64,000 bases of DNA from Coffea arabica (GCF_036785885.1 NC_092316.1:47415001-47479000); one strand, 5' to 3'; counted from the first letter of the stretch, positions 24,371 to 39,700 are shown. Made by a program: numbers and translations. The notes: a model not told the origin generated them from the sequence alone.

Positions 24371-25493
24371 TGGTCAGGTCTGGCTGATTTACGCTTTATT
24401 TGACTAGTCCAATTTCATTGTTACATATCCTCTAGAGCAAAATTATGGAAAAAAAAAAGAAAAAAAGGCCAGGCAAATGAGTTTTTTTTTTTTAATTTAA
24501 GAGTTCCTTCTTTACACTGGATGTTCTTCATTTTTCTTGAAGTTGAAATTGCTTCTCTAAATATTTAAAATGACCAAAACTCTTGTCTTCCCAAATTTTT
24601 GTGCGTCTATGGACAAAAATTATAGTACTATATAAGACAGACAAAAAGAAAGTAAACAAAAACTTTCTTGACAAATGTGCTTGGGAGTTACTTTAGGATT
24701 TTGTGTCGTAGGGACCAAGTCTATATTAGGTATTTTGGTATTAGAATTTAAGGATAAGCCTCTTAAAAATAATGGATCGCATGAGAATTAACAAAATTTT
24801 GTCTTCATGAACTAAGAGTACATTAAAAACATGGTCATCACCAAAGCATTTCCAACAAGATCACAAGCATTGCAAAATGTCTCACATCACATGCAACACA
24901 AGTAGAAAATGTGAAAATGAGGAAAAAAAGCACCACTTTGCACCTCATGGACAGAAAATGGAGGCCTTACTATGTACCTCATGAACAAAAGAAAATGAAG
25001 GCCTTTTGTGGTTTTGAAAGTGAAAAGTTTTGTACCGTGATCCCAGAGTAAAAGTTCTGTTGGGATTTTGTTCTCAATTTGCATTTCTTCCCCTTTGTAG
25101 CTTTCCTTTCCTTTTTATTTTGCTATTTTTTATGCACCATTTAGCACCCTTAGGGTGTTTTTGCCCATGCATCACTACAGTATAAAATATTTAAGCGTTA
25201 TTTCATTTTTTTTCTTACAGTGTTGATAAAGTTTGCATTTGACTAGTCTTAAGAGGAGCCCATATATACATTGTTTAAGTTGAAGTGAGCAAGGTGCAAA
25301 TACCTCCTAGTTTAGGGCGCAAAGTGTAATTTACCCGTCATATAATCCTGTAATAAAAAAGTTAATAGAGGGTCAAACAATGTAAAATAATTTGGAAAAT
25401 GTCATTTTATAACCCCAAAAAATGGCCTAAAATAAGCTTCCAGCATCAGGAAAGATACCGAGGGAATAATTACATTAAACATCAGACTCAATT
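24371..25493. other. intergenic, no gene supported
   Basis: AT-rich DNA between the hAT insertion and the terminal exon of the tentative minus-strand gene. The part close to 25493 would be its 3' UTR. A minus-strand frame at 24887-25084 is short and unrecognised. Confidence 0.4.
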
Positions 25494-28400
25494 CTAAGCA
25501 CAACTTTTCAGCTGAGCATTGTCCACACTTTTGCGTATCAATTCAAGTAGCTCTTCCTCCATTTCCTCCTTTTCACGACTCATTTCTTTGACTTCTTCCT
25601 CCATTGCCTCCCTGCAAGCAGACTAATTACATTACAACTTTTACATTGTAATAAACCTCGTCATTTTCTTCTCTTCCTGACAAGGAGTGAAAAAGTTGCT
25701 GGCACAAAATTATTTAAGAGTTCGCCAAGAAAACAGAATAAGATGCATAAACTCAGTAACCCACTCACAAGTTCTACTGGAACCCTTGTATACAACTAAT
25801 TGATATAATGAAGGAAGTCAACTTGACTGGAAGATAAGTGAATAGAAGGAAGTCTGGAGAAGAAGGGTTAATACCACTTTGTCCCCCCAAACTTTGGACG
25901 ATTACCCACTTCAGTCCCTAAACTTCAAAATGGGACACTTAAGTCCCTAAACTTATAAATAACTCCCACTTAAGGAAAATTGTTAACAAATCTTGAATAT
26001 CGTTGGTGGTCGAAGTGTTCCATTTTATAAGAGTTTAGGGATTTAAGTGTCCCATTTTATAAGTTTAGGAACTTAAGTGGGAGGTATTTATAAGTTCAGG
26101 GACTTAAGTGTCTCATTTTGAAGTTTAGGGACTGAAGTGGGTAATCGTCTAAAGTTTGGAGGGACAAAGTGGAATTAACCCGGAGAAGAACTAGGAAGGA
26201 GAAACAATATTTTAGGCAGGAACACTTCTTATAAGATCGATCCCTTCACAACTACTGTGTGTGTGTGTACTTGTGTGTGGGAGAGAGAAGAGAGGGAGAA
26301 CTGAGAAGAAAGCAAGAAACGCCTACACATTTAATAAGAGGCCAATATAAAAGACACCTACATAGACCCAAATTTGGGGCAATCGCTACTAAACAGTTTA
26401 AGTCCTTTTCAACAGATTGTAATTGAGTTCAAATTAAATAACATGCATTATATTGAAACAAAAATGATAGTTGAATACGTTCATGTAGACTCATCCATTT
26501 CAATAATGCATGATATTAGATGAGACTTATATCATGGTTCAAAGGAATGGTTGCGGTCGTGGTCAGAGCAACCACTATTCTGTGCCAGTCACGGCAAAAT
26601 CGTTACAATTCAGAGATGTATAGTTGCTATATTAAGGGAGGTAGGGTTGGATTGGGTGAAATTGGACAAGGAGTATAAGTGAGAGGTCTTAGATTCAAGA
26701 TCCCCTACTTACACTAAAAAAATATAAAAAATTAAAGAATAGTTGCTATATAAATTATTCATTAAAAAATACATAATTTGTCTTAAAATTCATTCTCTAT
26801 CCTTGTTATAGAAACAACATTATGAACTCACAACAAAATACATTTGTATCCCATCATGGAACAGTTCTATTTTTTAAAAATTTGAGAAAATAAAGATTTT
26901 GTTTGTATTTTTTTTTATTTTTCACCCTTATTGTGGACTGTAAGATTATAAATTGATATTTCACTAACCATTACGTATTTCAAACTACAATAAACATTGA
27001 TTTCAATATACTAAATATTCTTATGCATTTCTATTCAAAATTGTAAGAAAGAGCTCATTGGTTAGATTTTAAAACATTTAAAATTCTAAAATAACATTCT
27101 AAGAAGTTTTGGTTTTCAAAGTTGGGTTAAAAAATAAGAAGCATGAAATTACCTATGAAGTTTTTAAAACTTCCAAGTAGCTTAGGGAATAATTTAAATT
27201 TTAGATTAGAGATACTAAAAAAAAGTCTTACAAAGAATAATGGGGAAAATCTAATATCCATGATAACTATCAGCATTTAGAGATTATACTAGGCGGGGAT
27301 CACCGCGCATTCTTACCTATGAAGTTTTTAAAACTTCCAAGTAGCTTAGGGAATCATTAAAATTTTAGATTAGAGATACTAAAAAAAAGTCTTACAAAGA
27401 ATAATGGGGAAAATCTAATATCCATGATAACTATAAGCATTTAGAGATTATACTAGGAGGGGATCACCGTGCGAATGCGCGGTGTGAAATTAATAGGTAG
27501 TATGCCCACCATTGTAATAGTTTTTTAAAAAACAAAATAGATAATCCATAATTAGGAGTAATGACCAAAATAAGTTATAAAACTATATTGGCCAAATATG
27601 TTGAGTCAAGGCCAAGTATATTAATAAAGAATACAGTTAAAAAAAAAACTTCTATAAATTATTACAAGTTGTATGCATAATTGGATACTAAGTGTTTACT
27701 AACTATGGTTCAAGCTTGCATTTCTCAATCTCTTTACAATGCCGAATATCGTTCAAGAGTTTATTTGTCTTCCTCTTCCTAGAGCTTATTCGAATAATCT
27801 CCTACTGCCATGTTTTTATCCTGCACAAGAGGTAATGCAATTTTATGTTTAAGCCATATGAATTTTATGTATCATTAAGGATATAATTTGGACAGAGTAA
27901 TAAATGAACTACTCTGATGGAACTAAAAGGAATATAATATTAGAGTATAAATTGAGTTAGAATTGGCCCATCAGGAAGCAAATAAAACTACTTTCTCCGC
28001 TATAAAATATGCAATTTGCTGGTAGCTATGCTTGATATGCACATGCAATGGTGATAACGTTCTTTATTGCCATGGCCTTGTATGTGTCAAAATCAACTGT
28101 AAATTAAGTTCTTGTATGTTGAAACCAAAACTTTACGCATTAGACAAAATTAAGAATGACACCATGTAAAAATAGGAACGAAATATGTGATAAGTTTTGA
28201 AGCCAAAAATATTGAAATTTGAGAAATAAAAATGAAAGAACTAACATTTCCATGGGAAACAAATACGAAAAAAAAATTATTGATTAAGTAAAGAGGCCAA
28301 TCGATCTCACAATTATTGATCACTATACCAGGGAAAGATAAATGATAGCAAATAGTAAAATAGTTCATATCCACATTGTTTGTGATTGGAAAACCATACC

Positions 28401-31400
28401 TTGCTTCTTGATAACAATTCATGAGAAAAGTCTGGTAGTAGCCAGCCAACTCAAGTAGTTCATCAACTTTCTCACTTTTCTTCCCAAAATTTCAAAAGCA
28501 AATTCAGTAAGTACTATATGATTGATAGCAACAAGTGATTATTCAAAAAACAATGAGTGAAGGAAATGCAAAGGGATTTAGAAATTTGAGGGATGAAAGC
28601 AAATGATCCTAAGAGGGTTCAGCACATGCAGTCCTCAACCAAAAGATGTTGAATTTAGGCAAAGACTTGCTATTCATCAAGAATGACAGTAATACCTATA
28701 CATTATTTGGAAACAAGCACAATCAAGTCATCCATGTGGTTTCCATCATTTAATAGAAAGGCAATGAGCAGACAGGATGACTTGGAATTGAAGAAAAAAT
28801 CAAGTTAACAGGAATACCTAAAACCAAGAAAAAATGTAAACCACTGACCAACTTGATATGAACTATTCAAACTATCAATGAAATAGCAAGTTGAAGTTCC
28901 CATGGATTACATCATCTTCATTAAGAAAAGGCATAAGATCATTCCATGCAATCTCGGACCAATCAGTAAAGTCAAGATCAACTGAAAGCTTTTAATGCAT
29001 AACTTATTAATACAATTCCATAAGGCTTCCACAAATATGCCTTTTTAAAATAGAAACAGGGCTGCAATGTAACAATTCTTAGATCTCGATTAAATCGGGA
29101 AATTTGTATTATAGGTCCAATTTAAAACAAAAGCAAAAAATTTTTTGGTCGAATAAATTGAGGAATTTGTATCAGTTAAGTTTATTTAGAAAAAGTAACA
29201 AGCAACTGAGGATAGCATAAGATGCATAAGGTAAATAAGTACCTATTTAACTCAAATTCTGAACTACATCAATTCAAAAGAAAACCATGACTTGCGTTCC
29301 GAATCCAAAGCTAGTTCGAGGGTCTTGTAAAGGGTTTGACTTGGCATCTGGACTGCTATATCCTTCAATTTTAGCTTGTAAAGATCCACATTGACCATCT
29401 TCCAGTAGCTCAAAGACAATAGTGCCAGGCTAATTGTGATATTTCCATCACCACATACCTCAACTAATTTTTTTCACCGTAAGGTGTCAATTTAGATTCT
29501 TTATCCACTTCTTCACCTTGAAATCCATAAACAGCCTCCAATGACTTACTCAAAATCCATCAATAGTTGTGCAAAGAATAAACTGCTAAATAAATTTGAA
29601 AAAAAAAAAGAAAAAGCAAAGAGAGAACAAAAACACTGAAACGATAACTCCTGCACATACCTTGAAGGCTGAAATAAGAAAAGTAGCCTCTTTATTTCGG
29701 TCTTCCTTCATCTAACAAAAATTTAGTGTAAACAAGCGTCAACTAGATGAAGAATATAATTAAAACAACCTCATGGTAATAACATGAGAATGATTCAGAG
29801 AAAATTATTGAACTTATTCTCCATATTCTTCAACATTATTAACAGTTGCAAATGAAATATACAACCCACCATTTTTTCCTTGCTTTTTTTACATTAAAAT
29901 AAAAGTCTATAGTTACATGAAGCAAGATGATATGTCGGTTAATATCACAAGTTTTCCTCTCCTTTCTGAGTAAGACCCTTTTGATTTCACAACCCTTTCA
30001 AGAATTCAATATTTTCATTTAATGGTTCACAAATCTTACATGGTTTGAAATTTAACTACTTCAACCATTAACAGCCTAGAATTTAACCCCAAGCATTGAA
30101 TAAATTACGTAGATAGCATGCTTAGCAAAGCAAACGTGACATTCTAGTCGTTAATCAAACAATTTTGATCCAAACCAAAGAAAAAAGGCCCCAAGATGGA
30201 ATTTCACTCACCTGAGCTATATAAAGTTGTCCAAAAAGTGCATTAGCTGGCTGCAAAAAGAAAAAAAAAATGACAAAATCATTACCAACTAACTAAGGGC
30301 TCTGTTTGAATTAGTTGTTTTTGAGGGTTTTTTTGAAAAATTTTACTGTAACAGAGTCTGTAGAGTATATTTTGAGACATTTTTAGAAAATAATTTAGAA
30401 TATTAAAGAGTAGTAGAGTTTTTAAAATATATTTTGAGATATTTTTTAAACATTAAAAAAATTTAGATTACTTTTTAGAGTACCTTTTAGAGTATTTTAT
30501 AAAAATTTTATAGTATTTGAAAAACTAAGTTTTGAAAAATAGAAGGATCCAAACAGACAAAAGAGTTTAACAGAAACAGTCAATCCACACCCTCTTACTT
30601 TGAATTTTTTACTTCTAAAGAGTTATTGGCAATATCAACTGGAAAACAAAAATTTCTATGAACATGAAAAAAGAAGAAAGAAATTAAACCATTTCATCTA
30701 AGGAAATAATCACAAGTTTCAATGCAAAAAAGTGAAAGCATGAAATATTGGATCTTAAGTAAGGATAATTACTGAATGGAGTTGCTTAAAAAGACCCGAT
30801 AACCTCTTAATCATGACTTACATTGGAATTTTAGGAAATACTTCAACAAGAGGCAAACTGTCCTCTCTATAGTCCATTTCTTGAACATCTATGAAAAAGG
30901 AGTAAAGATAGGAGAAGATTACAGTTGATTTCTGGTAAAAAGAAAGAAAAAAATAGAAAAACAAAGATTCTAAAAGTATTTACTTGAGCAAAGAATTTCC
31001 AATCATTCATACTTGGTATCGAATCCCTATTCCTCAACCCGTAGCAAACATATAAAACTTATTAGAGAATAAAATAAAATTTAATCAAGAGAAAAAAAGT
31101 ATACATAGAACAAGAGTGGAGAAGCCAGCAGTTTTCAGAGAGAGAAAGAAAGATAAGAACAGAAGGGACTTTTCAAATAGAAGCTTTGAGTTGGAGGGGA
31201 TTGAGATATGGAAAATTATTTGATGGGAATTGATTAGTCTTGTCAGATTTGAGCCAAACTCCTCTATTGTAGATACAGGAATTTGAGGGAAGGCCTCTGG
31301 TTTTGTAACTCCCAGTACTTTAACTCGCCAGCAAAGAGGAAAACAAAAACTTTTTGCACAGAAAGGAGATGGCAGAGATTTTTTTTTTTTTGACACAAAA

Positions 31401-33755
31401 GATAGGAGAGAGATGGCTCTGAGGTCTTTCTGTCAATTTTTCTCATAAAAAATCTGAGGTAAGATGACTCCAGAACACATCTCCAAAAATAGTTGGATGT
31501 GTCAAAGAAGTGATTGTATTCTCAAATTCTAGGAAGGATTGTTTGTCATTTATCTCAAAGTAGAGCCATCTTGTCCTCATATTTGAACATCTAAATGTGT
31601 TATATTTAGTACAAATTATCCATTCAGTTAAAACAAATTAGTTCTACCAAATTTTCTTCAAAAGTAACATGCCCTTCCTTTAAGTTCTTTCCTGCATAAA
31701 AAACTTCAACATAAATTGAAGGTCTGCATCACATTCACCTTTTTGAACCTATCAATTGGAATACTGTCTTCATGTTTCTCACAAAATTTTCTGTTTAGGC
31801 TTGCCTCAATTAAGTTCATTTTTACAAGTGAAAAAACTATCATAAGGTTCAATTTTTCGGACTTAATCTTACTGAAATGTTACAAATCAAAGAGAACATC
31901 ATGTTTTATAAATATAGACTTAAGTCAACCAAAACTGATTTTCCTAATAAGAATTTCCAAGCTATTAAACATCATAGTCTATGATTCAAGAGGCAAAACT
32001 ACAATTATGTAACAATTTAATTCTTTTTTTGATCAAGGAATAGAAAATTTAAGGTGTTTTATTAAAACAGTAACTTACTCATTATGTCAAGTAAGTGCTT
32101 AGAATGTAATATTTGAGAATCCTCATCTTGGACAAACCTTTAACCACCTACAAATAGGAAAACCATTTAGATTGCCATTGTAACAAAAAAATATATTGCT
32201 GAAGATACTTGGTATAATATCCACTTAAGCTTCATAAAACGAATATTCAAGAGGTTTTACCAAGAGACAATTTATGTACTAAAACAAAAAATTTCAACAC
32301 AAAGCAATAATAGCATCACACAATCTTTTGTAACTCAAAGTTTTGGCCAATGACCAATGTGACTTGGAAGTTCCTGATTCTTAGAGAAGAAATTTATTAA
32401 TTTTTCAAATGTTGAAAACCCAATGAAGAAAAAGGAATCGAAAGAACTGGAGCAAATAGAAAGACATTCTGAAGATGAAAAAATCTATTTTAAACAAGCG
32501 AATCTTGTTGGTTACCATATGGATTGCTTTTCTGAGTAGGAGATTAACAAAACACCTACATGAAAGACTGTAAAACCCACGATTTTTGGCTCAATTTTAT
32601 TTATGCCAATTAACTAAATGGATATTTACCATGAGTAAAAGTAAAAAATAATTGTATGATAGGTTAAAGGATTACTGAGGGATAGAAATGAGATAAGATA
32701 GGGTAAAAGTTCATAGCAGTTAAAACTCTTATCTAACCCATCTACTAGTGGGTGGTTATTAGGGTTTAGCACACTTATCAAAAAAAAATATCATTCCTCC
32801 CTTTCATTGTCTGCCTCCCCTTAGAGCGAGAGCCGTCAGAGAGTAGAGAAAGAGAAGAAGGCGTCGCTGTCAATCAGTCAGGCAACTAGGCACCTAAACC
32901 TGTAAGTCCCAGATTCATGTGAAAACTCCTCGTTTAAATTCTATTAGTCGGATTAATTATTCTAAAGATTTTACGGATTGTATTATATTACATAAATAGA
33001 GATATATGCTTGTCTACAAGAAATTTAGGAGGATTCATATTTGGATTAGTAGAAATAGGGTGTTAGATTCTGATCTTTGGATGAATAAATTGCCCAAATC
33101 TGCCAGCCGCCGCTGCCTTGTTTTGGCTAGGCGTTGCAGTAGCAACACCATACGGAAAGTGGCGGCAGAGAAAAGAATTGGCAAAGGTCGGTCTTCGGCC
33201 AACCCAAGACAGAAAAAAAAAGAATGCTAGCATGTGTTGCTAACAATAGGCCAGCAACGGCAGAAAGCCTGACCCCAATGAAAGAATTGGCCATCGGTCA
33301 ACCAAGTCAAGGATGGTTGGTCGATGGGTCCAACCCAAAGGAAATTAAAAAAAAAAACAACAAAAGGGCGGAGAAAGATGGTTGGCCTTTTTGGCCAACC
33401 AATGAAAACAAAGGGTCGCCAGAGAGTCTGGCGACCATGGTCAAAAAGAAAATGGTTGGCCTTCTGGCCAACCATGGCTCTAGCCCGAAGAGGAAAAAGG
33501 GATAATTTAGATGTTAACCAAATACAAGATAAATTTAATAAATAAATTTTGAATATAACTAGTCTATTTTTTATAAGTTATCATGGGTATTAAAATTCAG
33601 GATCCAATTTAAAGTAATTGTTAGAATTGAAGTATTGGTCATGTAAAACTTATATTTAATTAATTACGTCTAAGATAATTAAAGAAAATTTTAGGATATC
33701 TTAATTTAGCCTTATGAGGCTAATGTAGACGAGGTGAGATAAATTTATCATAGTC

Positions 33756-33791
<36 letters not shown>

Positions 33792-36700
33792 CTAATAATA
33801 ATACTAATAATAACAACAATGATAATAATCATAATAGTAAATAATAATGTTGACGATAACACTAATAATAATGATAATAATAATAATAGTAAATAATAAA
33901 TAATAGACAATAATAGTAAGGATATTAACAATATGAACATGGAGGAAATAAATTAAGGATATGAACGAAGATAAAAATATAAATACGAGTGGGATAAATT
34001 AAGACAATAATAATTGTAATAAGCCAATATATATATATATATATGTACATGTGTACGTAAATAATAATAACGCTTACACACGCATAAAAGTAGAAATAAA
34101 AGGAAAGGTAATAGTAACTAATTAACACACATATATATAAGTGGTAATAAAGTAAATTAGTGACGACGAGGATGATAATAATAATAATGAATAATTATAA
34201 ATTATAAATAGATATAATAAGATAGTAGTCAAGATAATAAGCATGATTATGAATAATTACTTTCTTTTAAATTAGGAAACTTTACTAAAAGGAGAACCTT
34301 CCCAATTAAGAAATTTTCTAAAAATAGAAATCATCCAATTTAGAAGGATGCTATTAGGGTCCATATAATGGTCTAGAAACGAATCTTCGACTTAGTCAGA
34401 GTTTGTGTATTTATGCATCTATAGGAAGTAACAACTAATTAGGAAACTCATGTATTTGATAGGTACGGTACAATGACCTAAGATAGTTCCACTCGAGCAG
34501 CTAAACAAATGTAGGTGGTACTTACCCTTCTGAGATTTCAAATATGCAAAATGAAGTTCTTGTTTTCAATCACATTTTGTTGTGTTGACTCGAAAGGTGT
34601 TTGATTAAATTTTTTACTTGTGTATTTATGAAAGTTATATTTTACTATACAAAATGGACCATATGATTTATTTGAAATATTTTGATATGTTCTTGTATAC
34701 AAATGAGTTGGATCTTTTATGAAAGCAAATATTTATGTATACGATATATGAAATGAATTTTGACAAGTAAAACTCAGAGCAGTCATAAAATAGACGGTAG
34801 GGGCTATAGTTCTGTCTAATCGTCATGATAGTCTGGTATAAAGTCCGGCCGATTGGTAAGGTCATGGTAGCCTGGTATAGAATCCGGCCGATTGACAAAG
34901 CCATGGTAGCCTGGTATAAAGTCCGGCCGATTGACCCAAGAATGAAATGAGATCAATCGATAGTCATGAAATCTATTGGTCGCCTACCTAAAAGGGGTCT
35001 AATCTCTAAGTTGAGTGCTCAGTATCCCGTCATTGCTTATACTTGTTATGAGCTGATTTGACAGAATGATTTATGAATTGATTTGAAATGAGACTTATGA
35101 ATTGATATGAGTTGATTTACAAATGGATATAAAGAGATTTGCGACTTGAGACGAAATGATTTATGACTTTACAATTTCTCATGTACAACTATCAATAAGA
35201 TGCTTTTAAATTGCTTTTCATTCTTTACTACTGATTGCTTTATAAATAACGTTACTTTCAAAATTACGGATATGAATGATATGCAAACAATTTGAGTTGT
35301 ACTTATATATATATATGTATCTATAAAATTAAGAGTGCATGGTCCAACAGAGGGGTAAATATTACCTACTGAGCGATGTGTCACTCAACCCACTTCTTAC
35401 CATTTTTGCAGATTCTGAAGAGTATGAATTGGTTTACGTAGAAGACCCTGAGGATGACTTTTATTAGTTTTAGATGAATAGAAATTGGCAGGCTGGCTAC
35501 GTCCAGTTGTTGGTCTTATTTACCTTTGTTTCCGCTGTTTCTATTGGAGAATAAATGTACGAACGTTTTGATTATTCGTAGACTTCCTTTTATATGTAAT
35601 TCGTACCGCACTTTATTTAGTTAAATTATTTAGTACTATCAAAGTTAACTAGTTAATGTAGCCTTGTATTCCTGAGTGAGATTTGGGAGTACGGTGGATG
35701 TCATGTGACGAACACATGCGGGTTCGGGGCGTGACATTTTTAGTGGTATCAGAGCTTAGGTTATATGGTCTGAAAGTATGTGAAATGGTTTTTGAGGTAT
35801 TAGGGATTTTGAGAATTGAAATGAGATGAAAAGAAAAAGAGGATTAAAGGAAATAAGAGATTCATCTGATTTTTAATGTTATCAAAGTTTAGGTTATGCG
35901 ATCTAGATGTATGTTGAATGATAATTGTAATATTAGTGATTTTAGAAAATGGGAATAAGGTTGGATAGAATGTTGTGAAATAAGAGATTTTCATAATATT
36001 TAATGATAACAGAGTTTGAGGTACGATTTACTCTTTAGATGAAGTACACCCTAGGAAATGATCAATTGTGACTAAAGAAAGTGTATGAATGAGGTGAATA
36101 TTAAAAAAGGTCAACAAGAAAACCAGTATGGACCCTGGTTACGAGCTCAGACTGGGAAAGTATCCCCACAAAAGGATGGCAGATCCAACTCGTACCATCC
36201 AGATAGACAAGTGTGGGGATTTCAAAATGGGGAATGGGTCAGGAAAAATAATGGGAAAAGCAGTGAACAGGGGCCCAAATCAGTCAGACCTGAAAGTAGT
36301 AAAAGCCTAGCCTAGGTTGAGAGCTCAGACACCTTGCAGGGTCATAAGGAAGTGCTCAATGAGAGTATACAGACCTGTGACCAGGAAGATGTGGAGAGCC
36401 TAGATGCACAAGAGGTCAAGAGAGTGAAGGAAGGAGAAGGAGGTATGCAAGAGGGGTATCAGGATACAGGCACTGAAGTGGAGAGAAGGGTGAATGAGCT
36501 TATAATAGAAGGAATCTCATCAGTGCCTGGAGAGAGTGAGCATATGCACAAAGGTACTAGTGTGGATGAAGGTGTAGTGATGAACATAGACATGCAGGAA
36601 GATGAGGAAGTGCCAGAATAGGTCATGGAAGGAGAAATAAAAAGAGAGTGAAGAGTAAGAATTTTAAACAGGAAGAATAGAAGAGGTAGACAACCTCTGC

Positions 36701-39700
36701 ATGAGATTCAGAACTTGGAACCAAGGAAAGGATTGATAACTAAAAGGAAGCTGAGTATCACTGATGAGGAAATGCCTGATTTGGGATCAAACGAACAGAT
36801 GGCTAAAAGGAAAAAATAAGTAGAAGAAATGAAAGATAATGGACAGGTGCACAGGGTGGAAGAGACCAGCCCAACATGGTCTCTAAACCATCCATGAGAG
36901 TTCTGGTGTGGAACTGCCAAGGTGCAGGGAGCCCCTTGACAGTTCCCCACTTGAAGGAGGAAAATAGACTTCTCTCCCCAAGCATAATCTTTCTTAGTGA
37001 AACAAAAAACAGGAAAGGATACATGGAAAAAGTAAAAAAAATGTTGAACTTTGATAATAGCTTTATAGTTGAAGCCATGAATAGAAGTGGTGGTATGGCT
37101 CTTTTGTGGACCAATGATGTCAAGATCACAGAAGTACAAGGAACAGCTTTTACTATAGAAGCAAAAGTGGAAGACGAGGAAAAAAAGGAAAGCTGGTGGT
37201 TTATTGGTATCTATGCAAGCTGTGATTGCCGGATAAGGAAAGGACAATGGGAGGTACTAAAAAGGAGGAAGGCAGGATGGGGAGACAAATGGATGATTAT
37301 GGGAGATTTCAATGATATCACCTCAAATGATGAAAAATAGGGTGGCAGAATGAGAGATAACAGAACCTTCCAAGACTTTAAGAGGTTTATAAATGAAAAT
37401 CAGCTGATGGATATTGGCTTTGAAGGCAAGCCATGGACATGGACCAATAACTGAAACGGGAATGGTGAAGTTAAAGAGAGGCTAAACAGATGTTTATGCT
37501 CGATTGAATGGTCACATTGCTATGAGGAAGCCAAATGCACACATATTGAGTCACATGCATCAGACCACAGCATGCTGGTACTAGATACAGAGAAGGAAAG
37601 GAAGAAATGGAAAAAAAGATTCCAGTTCGACAAAAGATGGCTCCAGCATGATGGAATTCAGGAGGTGGTGAAGGAGGCATGGAACACACCTTGTGAGGGG
37701 ACAAGATGGTTCAAGGTGAAACAGAAAATCAGGAACTGTAGGGTTGAACTACTAAAGTGGAGCAGTAGTAAGAAAGGGAATTCGATGGAAAGAATCAAAT
37801 GGTGCAAAAATCAGATTGAGGATATGAAGGAATCAAATGCAGAAAACAAGAAGCAAAAAATACAGGAGATGAAAGGACTGTTGAATATGGCATACGAGGA
37901 TGAAGAAACTTACTGGAACCAGAAAGCAAGAGTGCGATGGTTAAAAGAAGGGGACAAAAACACTCAGTTCTTCCACGCAACTGTGAAGGGGAGAAGGAGA
38001 AGGAATAGGCTTTAGAAAATGAGAAAGGCTAGTGGAGAGTGGACAGAAACTGAAGAGGAGGTGGGAAAGGAAGTAGCCACTTATTATAAGGAACTGTTTA
38101 AGAGTTCAAGACCAGGGGGGCTAGACGAAATCTTAGAGGGGATTCCTGTCTCTATAACTGAACAAATGAATAGGGAGCTAACTAAAAGAGTGGAGGAAAA
38201 GGAAATAAAAGCTGCTTTCTTCTCTATGAATCCTAATAAGGCTCCTGGAAATGATGGAATGTCTCCTATATTTTTTCAAAAATTCTGGAGCATTATTCAT
38301 AAGGATCTAGTAAGTGCAATCCAAGGTTTCTTTAATAACAGTGTCCTGCTTAAAGCCATTAACCACACTGTTATCTCCTTGATTCCAAAAGTAAACTGCC
38401 CCACTGAGATTAAACAGTACAGGCCTATAAGTCTTTGCCAAGTAGTGTACAAAGCTCTAGCTAAAATTCTTGCCAACAGGCTAAAGCCTTTCCTGTGTAG
38501 ATGCATTAGCAAGAGTCAATCAGCTTTTGTGCCTGGTAGGCAAATTTTAGACAATGTCATGCTCTCTCATGAGTTGATACACTTTTTGAAAAACAAAAGA
38601 CATAGTAGAGTAGGCTCAATGGCTGTGAAACTGGATATGTCCAAAGCCTACGACAGAGTGGAATGGGGTTTCTTGAAAGCTATAATGGCCAAGATGGGTT
38701 TCTGCACCAAGTGGATAGAATGGATTACAACCTGTATCAGCTCAGTGACCTACTCCTTCAACATAAATGGAGAGCATAGGGAATTCATTACCCCTTCAAG
38801 AGGCATCAGACAAGGAGACCCACTATCTCCCTACCTGTTTTTGCTGTGTTCAGAGGGACTGTCACATATGTTGCAGAAAGCAAAGATGGGGAAGGAGCTA
38901 ACAGGGGTTAAGATCAGTAGAGGAGCTCCTGCTATCACTCATCTATTCTTTGCGGACGACTCCCTAGTATTCTGCAAAGCCAACTCTCAAGAAGCTAGAA
39001 AGTTAATGCAAATACTAAAAGTGTACGAAGAGGCTACCGGCCAGCTTATCAATATGGATAAATCCTCTGTGTTCTTTAACAAAAATACAACCCAACCAGT
39101 GAGGAATGAAGTCTGTCAAACAATGGGGTCAATCCAGCAGGTAGGACAAGGCAAATATCTTGGATTACTAATGATCATTACAAAGTCAAAAGAGCAGGTG
39201 TTTGGTTTTATCAGGAACTCAATTGATAATAAACTATTGGGGTGGAAGAACAAGTTGCTGAGTCAGGCTGGCAAGGAAATTATGCTAAAGGCGGTGGCGA
39301 TGGCTATGCCTACCTACACTATGTCCTGTTTTAGACTACACAACAAGCTCTGTAGAGATATTAATGCCAAAATGGCAGACTACTGGTGGGGTGAATCTGA
39401 AGGAAAGAAAAGGATGCATTGGATTGGCTGGAGGAAAATGATTGAAAAGAAAAGTACAGGAGGAATGGGTTTCAAGGACCTGCAAATTTTTAACAAAGCT
39501 CTACTAGCCAAACAAGTCTGGAGGTTGATAACACAACCTAACTTGTTAGTTAGTAAAGTCCTAAAAGCGAAATATTATCCTAAACAATCCATTTTTAGCT
39601 GCAAGGTGCCTCAGAATGCTTCATGGCTGTGGCAAAGCTTATCAACTGTTAGAAAAGATGTCCTAAATGGAAGCAGGAGGAAAGTTGGGAATGGTAAAGG

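Noticed and set aside
30590..30645. A larger minus-strand exon DIANNSLEVK after tttttccag-like acceptor
   Set aside because: Its phase fits neither the preceding (30822-30888) nor the following (30212-30250) exon of the tentative gene.
33006..33545. Lys/Arg-rich plus-strand frames in the LTR (also 43417-43830)
   Set aside because: Several overlapping frames on both strands, with indels between the two LTR copies that shift the frame. No domain recognised.
33701..34128. Long Ile/Tyr-rich minus-strand frames in the Tekay LTR (also 44058-44631)
   Set aside because: They are translations of (AAT)n and AT-rich repeats.
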